In this document: piece by piece, positions 5,380 to 10,364 of the stretch
How the letters are laid out: every line of letters starts with the position of its first letter
Position numbering within the stretch: position 1 is the first letter of the stretch
NCBI GenBank assembly: GCA_044226035.1
Contig: JBGAHT010000070.1
Coordinates: forward strand, 1 to 10,364
Length of the DNA: 10,364 bases
Reading direction: 5' to 3'
Source of the DNA: Pseudoluteimonas sp044226035
Lineage (GTDB): Bacteria; Pseudomonadota; Gammaproteobacteria; Xanthomonadales; Xanthomonadaceae
The notes under the pieces: generated by a model
What the model saw: the letters and a program-made list of their open reading frames with translations, nothing else
What the model was told of the DNA's origin: nothing
Databases searched by the model: none
Translations under genes and position numbers: made by a program

Positions 5380-6755
5380 CTATTTCCTTAAGTGACTGGC
5401 TCGCGCGGCTCGAGCGCCAGCATCCCCGCGCCATCGACCTCGGCCTCGATCGCGTGCGCGAAGTCGCACGGCGCATGGGTCTCGGCAAGCCGGCCGGTTG
5501 CGTCATCACCGTCGGCGGCACCAACGGCAAGGGTTCGACCGTCGCCTTCATCGAAGCCATCGCGCGCGCGTCCGGGCTGCGCGTGGGCGCCTACACCTCG
5601 CCGCACCTGCTGGCCTACAACGAACGCGTGCGCATCGATGGCCGCGACGCCGGCGACGATGCGTTGGTCGAAGCGTTCGAGGCGGTGGAACGGGCGAGGT
5701 TGGGCGACCCCTCTCCCGCCCTTCGGGCACCCTCTCCCTCAAGGGGAGAGGGGAAAAGCATTGCCTCATCCGGGAGCACCGCTCACTCCTCAAGGGGAGA
5801 GGGAAAGAACGAGGTGTCGCTGACCTATTTCGAACACGGCACGTTGGCGGCGCTGTGGCTGTTCGAGCGCGCGCGGCTCGACCTGGCCGTGCTCGAGGTC
5901 GGCCTCGGCGGCAGGCTCGACGCGGTCAACCTCGTCGATGCCGACGTGGCCGTGGTCACCACGGTGGACATCGACCACGTCGACTGGCTCGGCGACGACC
6001 GCGAGGCCATCGGTTTCGAGAAGGCCGGCATCGCGCGGGCGTGGAAACCGCTGGTGCTGGGCGAGGACGACCCGCCGGCGAGCGTGCTGCGCCACGCCTA
6101 CGCGATCGGCGCGAGCGCGATCCGCGCGAACTGCGATTTCCTGTTCGCCGATACCGATCCCGCGCACTGGCGCTGGCGCGAACCCGGGTTCGAACTGGAA
6201 TTGCCGATGCCGCGGCTGGCGGCGCCGGCGCAGGTGCGCAACGCCGCGACCGCGATCGCCGCCCTGCGCGCTTCCGACCTGGCGATTGCGCGCGAGGCCT
6301 GGGCGCGCGGAATCGTCGAAGCGCGGGTTCCGGGGCGATTGCAGGCGTTCGAACGCGACGGCGTGGACATCGTCGTCGACGTCGCCCACAACCCGCAGGC
6401 CGCGGGCGAGCTCGGCGCATGGCTGGGCGCGCATCCGCCGCCCGGGCGCGTGTTCGCGGTGTTCGCCGCGCTCGCCGACAAGGACGCCGCCGGCATCGTC
6501 GCGCGCCTCGCCCCGCGCGTGGACCGCTGGTGGATCGCGGGGCTCGAAGGCGCGGGCCCGCGCGGGCAGGGCGCGGATGCGCTGGCCGCGACGCTCGCCG
6601 GCACGGCGGCCGCGGACGCGACGCGGGCGCGGGATGTCGCCGCCGCGCTCGCCGATGCGCGCGCGCAGGCGCGGCCGGGCGACCGCGTGCTGGTGTTCGG
6701 TTCGTTCCACACCGTGGCCGATGCGTTGCGGGCGCTGGACGCCTCCGGTTCATGA
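5376..6755 (+). CDS. folC: Bifunctional dihydrofolate synthase / folylpolyglutamate synthase with repeat-derived insert
   Basis: FolC adds glutamate to dihydropteroate and then to reduced folates, using ATP, in the cytoplasm. The protein is 459 residues against about 422 in E. coli. The Mur-ligase-type P-loop is GGTNGKGST at 47-55. GAYTSPHLLAYNERVRIDG (71-89) is the folate-binding loop region. SLTYFEHGTLAALWLF (148-163), LEVGLGGRLDAVN (173-185) and the metal-site region VDIDHVDWLG (197-206) follow. Lys216 in GFEKAGIAR is the likely carbamylated lysine. DVAHNPQAA (335-343) and FGSFHTVADAL (441-451) mark the C-terminal domain. Residues 111-146 are extra: a Ser/Gly/Arg-rich segment encoded by a palindromic repeat, placed between the helix ending VERAR and the SLTYFE strand. 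The length excess equals the insert. The motifs on both sides remain intact, so the gene is likely functional. The start overlaps the upstream stop by ATGA; a promoter for the next gene overlaps its end. Confidence 0.95.
   Translation: MTISLSDWLARLERQHPRAIDLGLDRVREVARRMGLGKPAGCVITVGGTNGKGSTVAFIEAIARASGLRVGAYTSPHLLAYNERVRIDGRDAGDDALVEAFEAVERARLGDPSPALRAPSPSRGEGKSIASSGSTAHSSRGEGKNEVSLTYFEHGTLAALWLFERARLDLAVLEVGLGGRLDAVNLVDADVAVVTTVDIDHVDWLGDDREAIGFEKAGIARAWKPLVLGEDDPPASVLRHAYAIGASAIRANCDFLFADTDPAHWRWREPGFELELPMPRLAAPAQVRNAATAIAALRASDLAIAREAWARGIVEARVPGRLQAFERDGVDIVVDVAHNPQAAGELGAWLGAHPPPGRVFAVFAALADKDAAGIVARLAPRVDRWWIAGLEGAGPRGQGADALAATLAGTAAADATRARDVAAALADARAQARPGDRVLVFGSFHTVADALRALDASGS
5706..5813. 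repeat. Palindromic repeat element inserted in frame within folC
   Basis: This 108-base segment has the structure of an intergenic REP-like element, yet it lies inside folC. CCCTCTCCC (5730-5738) pairs with GGGAGAGGG (5744-5752). An earlier CCCCTCTCCC (5708-5717) can pair with GGGAGAGGGG (5744-5753). GCCC/GGGC (5718-5721/5725-5728) forms a small hairpin with a TTC loop. The 15-base string CTCAAGGGGAGAGGG occurs twice (5738-5752 and 5789-5803), exactly 51 bases apart, so both copies encode SRGEGK in the same frame. The segment length is a multiple of three and it contains no stop in the folC frame. Confidence 0.8.
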
Positions 6756-6779
6756 CCCTCGCGGGTCGCGGCGTATAAT
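6752..6779 (+). promoter_or_regulatory. Probable sigma-70 promoter for the SPOR-domain gene and purF
   Basis: A perfect TATAAT at 6774-6779 sits in GCGTATAATCCGC. A -35-like ATGACC (four of six matches to TTGACA) is at 6752-6757, 16 bases upstream. The -35 overlaps the folC stop. The SPOR gene starts at 6808, giving a leader of about 22 bases. purF lies only 19 bases beyond the SPOR gene, so this promoter could serve both independently of folC. Confidence 0.55.
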
Positions 6780-6807
6780 CCGCAGGCCCACGACGCCGGT
6801 TCCCCCG

Positions 6808-7809
6808 ATGGATACGCCCCTGAAACAGCGCCTGATCGGCGCCGCCGTGCTGGTGGCCCTCGCGGTGATCTTCTTGCCGATGCTGGTCAAGGGCCCGGCG
6901 CCCGACAGCGGCGCGGCGGACGTGCCCTTGAACATGCCGGCCACGCCCGACACGGGCATGGAAACGCGCGAACTGCCGCTCGCGGGTCCGGCCGATGCGC
7001 CGGCCGGCGGCGCGACCGGGATGCCGGTCGATGCGGCGGATGCGAATGCGCAGGGCGCGGGCGACGCGCAGGCTTACCCCGCGGCCGTCGCCGGCGGCGA
7101 TTACGCCGTGCATTTCGGCAGCTATGCGACTGCGGATGCGGCGCAGACCGTGGTGCGCGCCTTGCAGAAGGCGCAATTGCCCGCCTACAGCGAGGCGACC
7201 CAGCTCAACGGCAAGCCGGCCTGGCGCGTGCGCGTCGGCCCCTTCGCCAGCCAGGCCGACGCCGAGGCCGCGCGCCTGCGCGCGACCCAGGTGCGCAGCG
7301 ACGTGAACGCGCGGGTGGTGGTGCTCGATGCGGAAACCGCGCCGGCAACCACCACGCCGGCGAACACGCAGCCGGCGACGACCGCGCCGATGGCCGACCT
7401 CGCCGGCACGATGGCGAAGCCGCTTCCCTCCGAGCCGACGCCGGTCGCGACCAAACCCGCGCCCGCCAAGCCTGCGCCCGCGCCGCAACCGCAGGTCGCG
7501 GCCAAGCCGCAACCGCCCAAGCCGCAACCCGCGCCGCCGGCGGCCAAGCCCGCGCCCGCGCCGGCCGCCGCGAACGTCGGCTTCGTGGTGCAGCTCGCGG
7601 CCTTCGCCAGGCCCGCCGATGCCGAGGCGCTGCGCGACCGCGCGCGCGCCGCCGGTTTCAGCGCCTTCACCGAAAGCGTCAAGACCGACAAGGGCACGCT
7701 CAGCCGCGTGCGCATCGGTCCGGTCGCCGACCGCGCCGCCGCCGACCAGCTGAAGGCGCAGGTGCAATCCAAACTGGGGATTGCGGGCATCGTTCGCCCG
7801 CAACCGTAA
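6808..7809 (+). CDS. DedD-like inner-membrane protein with two SPOR domains
   Basis: The 333-residue protein has a short cytoplasmic N-terminus (MDTPLKQRL), one membrane helix at about 9-27, and a long periplasmic part. A first SPOR domain spans about 98-173 (DYAVHFGSYATADAAQ, then KPAWRVRVGPFASQADAEAA). An Ala/Pro/Lys-rich linker spans 176-256. A second SPOR domain spans about 257-331 (GFVVQLAAFARPADAEAL, then LSRVRIGPVADRAAA). SPOR domains bind glycan strands stripped of stem peptides at the division septum, so the protein probably localises there. Its place between folC and purF is that of dedD in E. coli, but E. coli DedD has one SPOR domain and about 220 residues. The ATG at 6808 gives a normal membrane-anchor N-terminus, though no clear Shine-Dalgarno sequence precedes it. 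A likely promoter lies just upstream. Confidence 0.92.
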   Translation: MDTPLKQRLIGAAVLVALAVIFLPMLVKGPAPDSGAADVPLNMPATPDTGMETRELPLAGPADAPAGGATGMPVDAADANAQGAGDAQAYPAAVAGGDYAVHFGSYATADAAQTVVRALQKAQLPAYSEATQLNGKPAWRVRVGPFASQADAEAARLRATQVRSDVNARVVVLDAETAPATTTPANTQPATTAPMADLAGTMAKPLPSEPTPVATKPAPAKPAPAPQPQVAAKPQPPKPQPAPPAAKPAPAPAAANVGFVVQLAAFARPADAEALRDRARAAGFSAFTESVKTDKGTLSRVRIGPVADRAAADQLKAQVQSKLGIAGIVRPQP

Positions 7810-7828
7810 CCGAGGCAGGAATCGCGCC

Positions 7829-9301
7829 ATGTGCGGCATCGTCGGAATCGTCGGCCAGAGCGAAGTGGCGGCCCAGTTGTACGACGGGCTGACCGTGCTC
7901 CAGCACCGTGGACAGGACGCGGCCGGCATCGCCACCGCCGAGGGCGGCAAGCTGCGCGTGCACAAGGGCAACGGCCTGGTGCGCGACGTGTTCGACGCCG
8001 ATTCGATGGCGCAGCTCGAGGGCCGCGTCGGCATCGCGCATTGCCGCTATCCCACCGCCGGCAGCGAGGGCAGCGACGAGGCGCAGCCGTTCTACGTGAA
8101 TTCGCCCTTCGGCATCGCGCTCGCGCACAACGGCAACCTGATCAACACCGACGCGCTGCGGCGCGAGGTGTTCGAGCAGGACCGCCGCAACGTCAACACC
8201 GAATCCGACAGCGAAGTGCTGCTGAACGTGTTCGCGCACGAGCTGGACCTGCAGAAGGCGCTGACGCCGGAGGCCGCGTTCCGCGCGATCGAGGGCGTCA
8301 ACCGCCGCGCGAAGGGCGGCTACGCGGTGGTCTGCACCGTGCTGGGCCTGGGCCTGGTCGCGTTCCGCGACCCGCACGGCATCCGCCCGCTGGTGCTGGG
8401 CAAGCGCGCGAGCGCGGGCGGCGACGAATACATGGTCGCGTCCGAATCGGTGGCGCTGGACGTGCTCGGCTTCGAGCGCCTGCGCGACGTGGAGCCGGGC
8501 GAGGGCGTGGTGATCACCGCGCGCGGCGAACTGCACACCCGCATGTGCGCGCCGGCGGAAGCGCATGCGCCGTGCATCTTCGAGTACGTGTACTTCGCGC
8601 GCCCGGATTCGATGATCGAGAACATCTCGGTGCACAAGGCGCGCATGCGCATGGGCGTGGCGCTGGGCGAGAAGATCCTGCGCGAACGCCCCGACCACGG
8701 CATCGACGTGGTGATCCCGATCCCGGACACCAGCCGCGATTCCGCGCTGGAAATCGCCAACGTGCTGAACGTGAAGTACCGCGAGGGCTTCATCAAGAAC
8801 CGCTACGTCGGCCGCACCTTCATCATGCCCGGGCAGGGCGAGCGCGCGAAGTCGGTGAAGCGCAAGCTCAACCCGATCCCGCTGGAGTTCCGCAACCGGG
8901 TGGTGCTGCTGGTCGACGATTCCATCGTGCGCGGCACCACCTCGCGCCAGATCGTGCAGATGGCGCGCGACGCCGGCGCGAAGAAGGTCTACCTCGCCTC
9001 GGCGGCGCCGCCGGTGCGTTACCCGAACATCTACGGCATCGACATGCCCACGCCCGAGGAGCTGATCGCGCACGGGCGCAGCGAAGCCGAGATCGAACGC
9101 ATGATCGGCTGCGACTGGCTGATCTACCAGGACCTCGCCGACCTCGAGGCCGCGGTCGCGGGGCCCAAGTTCCCGGGCCGCAAGTTCGACAGTTCCTGCT
9201 TCAGCGGCGAATACGTCACCGGCGTCGACCCGGGCTATTTCGAGCGCATCCGCCAGTTGCGCTCCGACGACGCCAAGCACCAGCGCCGATTGGCGTTGTG
9301 A
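7829..9301 (+). CDS. purF: Amidophosphoribosyltransferase
   Basis: PurF makes 5-phosphoribosylamine from PRPP and glutamine, the committed first step of purine synthesis, in the cytoplasm. It has 490 residues. The protein begins MCGIVGIVG, so Cys2 becomes the N-terminal nucleophile of the glutaminase (Ntn) domain after Met removal. There is no propeptide, unlike the Bacillus type. QHRGQDAAGI, GIAHCRYPTAGS and LAHNGNL are glutaminase signatures. DPHGIRPLVLG and YVYFARPDS follow. The PRPP loop VDDSIVRGTTS begins at residue 362. The long E. coli-type C-terminus with SGEYVTG is present. AGGA at 7817-7820 gives a Shine-Dalgarno sequence 8 bases before the ATG. The gene follows the SPOR gene after 19 bases and probably shares its transcript. 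cvpA, which lies between dedD and purF in E. coli, is absent. Confidence 0.98.
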   Translation: MCGIVGIVGQSEVAAQLYDGLTVLQHRGQDAAGIATAEGGKLRVHKGNGLVRDVFDADSMAQLEGRVGIAHCRYPTAGSEGSDEAQPFYVNSPFGIALAHNGNLINTDALRREVFEQDRRNVNTESDSEVLLNVFAHELDLQKALTPEAAFRAIEGVNRRAKGGYAVVCTVLGLGLVAFRDPHGIRPLVLGKRASAGGDEYMVASESVALDVLGFERLRDVEPGEGVVITARGELHTRMCAPAEAHAPCIFEYVYFARPDSMIENISVHKARMRMGVALGEKILRERPDHGIDVVIPIPDTSRDSALEIANVLNVKYREGFIKNRYVGRTFIMPGQGERAKSVKRKLNPIPLEFRNRVVLLVDDSIVRGTTSRQIVQMARDAGAKKVYLASAAPPVRYPNIYGIDMPTPEELIAHGRSEAEIERMIGCDWLIYQDLADLEAAVAGPKFPGRKFDSSCFSGEYVTGVDPGYFERIRQLRSDDAKHQRRLAL

Positions 9302-9317
9302 TGCCTTTTCTCCTCCC

Positions 9318-9411
9318 CGTCATTCCGGCGAAAGCCGGAATCCATTCGAAATTTCGACAACCCCTTGGCAACGCGAGCGCAATAGCAAAAATGGATCAGT
9401 GAAGGATGACG
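9318..9411. repeat. Degenerate MITE-like repeat element between purF and the DUF455 gene
   Basis: The left end reads CGTCATTCCGGCGAAAGCCG and continues GAATCCATT. It contains a strong hairpin with an 8-bp stem (9322-9329/9334-9341) and a GAAA tetraloop. The right end (9390-9411) is AATGGATCAGTGAAGGATGA followed by CG, so CGTCAT and ATCCATT recur inverted as ATGACG and AATGGAT. The right-hand hairpin has decayed. This resembles the dispersed 'CGTCATTCCCGCGAAAGCGGGAATCCA' repeats found in many beta- and gammaproteobacteria. No target-site duplication is apparent. The hairpin lies 21 bases after the purF stop and may end or stabilise its transcript. Confidence 0.65.
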
Positions 9412-9421
9412 AGCAAAGGCG

Positions 9422-10225
9422 ATGACATCGCTCTTCGACGCCGCGCGCGCCTGCCTCGACGCGGCATCGCCCGAAGACAAGCTCGCGCGCACGTTCGAAG
9501 CTGCGCAGGCGTTCGCGCGTGGCGAACTCGCGATTCCAGAAAATGCGCCCGCGCCGGAACCGATCCGCATGCCCGGCCGTCCCGCGCGGCCGCGGTTGGT
9601 GCATCCGCGCGATCTTCCGCGTCGGGGTTTCGGCAGCGACGAAGGCCGCGCCGCCTTCATCCACGCGGTCGCGCACATCGAGTTCAACGCCATCGACCTG
9701 GCCTGGGACGCGGTCTATCGCTTCCGCGGCATGCCGGAGGCCTACTACGCGGACTGGGTATCGGTGGCGAACGACGAGGCCCGCCACTTCGCGATGCTGC
9801 GCGCGCGGCTGCGCGAATTCGGCCGCGATTACGGCGATTTCGATGCGCACAACGGCCTGTGGGAAATGGCCGAAAAGACCGCGCACGACGGGCTCGCGCG
9901 GATGGCGCTGGTGCCGCGCGTGCTGGAAGCGCGCGGGCTGGACGTGACGCCCGGCATGATCGCGAAGCTGCGCGCGCTCGGCGACGACGCGACCGCCGGG
10001 ATCCTCGAAACCATCCTGCGCGAGGAAGTGGCGCACGTCGCCGCCGGTTCGCGCTGGTATCGTTGGCATTGCGCGGGCGCCGGGGTCGAGCCGCGCGCGC
10101 GTTTCCGCGAACTGCTGCGCGAGTACGCGACCGGCGTGCTGCACAAGCCGTTCAACACGCAGGCGCGGCTGGCGGCGGGATTCGATGCCGAGGAACTGGA
10201 AAGCCTGCAGGCCGAAGCCGGTTGA
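9422..10225 (+). CDS. DUF455 ferritin-like family protein
   Basis: The 267-residue protein matches DUF455 (HI_0077-like proteins), an all-helical ferritin-like group of unknown reaction. The likely di-metal ligands are visible. They are Glu87 in HAVAHIEFNAIDLAWDA, Glu119 and His122 in VANDEARHF, Glu169 in RVLEARGLD, and Glu202/His205 in REEVAHV. The pattern HIE, EARH and ExxH is the usual carboxylate-bridged diiron signature, so an iron-dependent oxidase or hydroxylase role is plausible but unproven. The region before residue 50 is a less conserved helical N-terminus, and the ending HKPFNTQARLAAGF is family-typical. No signal peptide is present, so it is cytoplasmic. The ATG at 9422 has only AAAGG very close upstream and lies 11 bases after the repeat element, which may have supplied or displaced its signals. 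A small lipoprotein gene follows after 20 bases. Confidence 0.9.
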   Translation: MTSLFDAARACLDAASPEDKLARTFEAAQAFARGELAIPENAPAPEPIRMPGRPARPRLVHPRDLPRRGFGSDEGRAAFIHAVAHIEFNAIDLAWDAVYRFRGMPEAYYADWVSVANDEARHFAMLRARLREFGRDYGDFDAHNGLWEMAEKTAHDGLARMALVPRVLEARGLDVTPGMIAKLRALGDDATAGILETILREEVAHVAAGSRWYRWHCAGAGVEPRARFRELLREYATGVLHKPFNTQARLAAGFDAEELESLQAEAG

Positions 10226-10245
10226 TGCCCATTCGGAGGTTCGAC

Positions 10246-10364
10246 ATGAAATCGCAGCGATTCGCCATCGCCATCGCAACCCTCGCGCTCGCGGCCTGCG
10301 CCACGCCGGAATCGCCGGCATCGACCGATGCGCCGTCGGCCAAGCGCGCGGCGGGGCAGGAACA
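10246..10364 (+). CDS. Small lipoprotein, 3' end outside the window
   Basis: The reading starts at ATG 10246 with a strong Shine-Dalgarno sequence GGAGG (10235-10239), 6 bases upstream. The N-terminus MKSQRFAIAIATLALAAC is a type II signal peptide: two basic residues, a hydrophobic core, and a lipobox LAAC at 15-18. Cys18 is the expected lipidated residue. The 21 residues that remain are Ala/Ser/Pro-rich, typical of the flexible tether after the lipid anchor. Residue 19 is Ala rather than Asp, so no inner-membrane retention signal is seen. The function cannot be read from this fragment. It follows the DUF455 gene closely and may share its transcript. Confidence 0.8.
   Translation, partial: MKSQRFAIAIATLALAACATPESPASTDAPSAKRAAGQE

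Noticed and set aside
5738..5803. The two 15-base direct repeats in folC as a CRISPR fragment
   Set aside because: There are only two copies, each part of a larger palindromic element, with no array and no cas genes in the window.
5706..5813. folC as a pseudogene disrupted by the insertion
   Set aside because: The insert keeps the frame and all motifs on both sides, including the P-loop, LEVGLGGRLD, DVAHNP and FGSFHT, are intact.
7441..7570. Repeated GCGCCC/AAGCCC units in the SPOR gene as a DNA repeat element
   Set aside because: They encode the Pro/Ala/Lys-rich linker between the SPOR domains, and simple codon repetition explains the pattern.
7700..9280. A 526-codon open frame on the minus strand, and a longer one at 5956-8034
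   Set aside because: Both are antisense to purF, the SPOR gene and folC, with low-complexity His/Arg/Ala composition. Long antisense frames are expected at this GC content.

Overview
The window is a stretch of ordinary chromosome from a very GC-rich gammaproteobacterium. The most likely source is the Lysobacterales (Xanthomonadales), for example Lysobacter, Luteimonas or a relative. This rests on four things: roughly 70-75% GC with strong third-position G/C, a Tdh very like those I recall from Xanthomonas, the folC / SPOR-domain protein / purF cluster, and several short palindromic repeats of the kind scattered through Xanthomonadaceae genomes. No phage, plasmid, CRISPR array, transposase, rRNA or tRNA gene is visible.

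Left part (1-4011). The 3' part of a gene for a small exported protein overlaps an RsuA-type pseudouridine synthase gene that has no ordinary start codon near its expected N-terminus. The synthase gene converges on the threonine-degradation pair tdh-kbl, which is on the minus strand. The two convergent stop codons are separated by nothing but a perfect 20-bp palindrome. Tdh oxidises L-threonine to 2-amino-3-oxobutyrate and Kbl cleaves that product with CoA to glycine and acetyl-CoA. A REP-like inverted repeat pair lies between the two genes, and a clear TATAAT box precedes tdh. A DUF3224 gene lies upstream on the same strand.

Middle part (4121-7809, plus strand). A histidine-phosphatase gene is followed by an AT-richer gene for a three-helix membrane protein of unknown function, which looks foreign to the surroundings. 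That gene overlaps folC by the four bases ATGA. folC (folate polyglutamylation) carries an in-frame insertion of about 36 codons built from a palindromic repeat. Next comes a DedD-like inner-membrane protein with two SPOR domains, preceded by its own probable promoter.

Right part (7829-10364, plus strand). purF (first step of purine synthesis) follows the SPOR gene after only 19 bases, so the cvpA gene usually found between them is missing here. A degenerate repeat element fills most of the gap to a DUF455 ferritin-like gene. The window ends inside a small lipoprotein gene.

The genes are mostly housekeeping. The unusual signals are the repeat domesticated inside folC, the low-GC gene coupled to it, the missing cvpA, and the non-canonical start of the pseudouridine synthase. 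I see no clear new multi-gene system.
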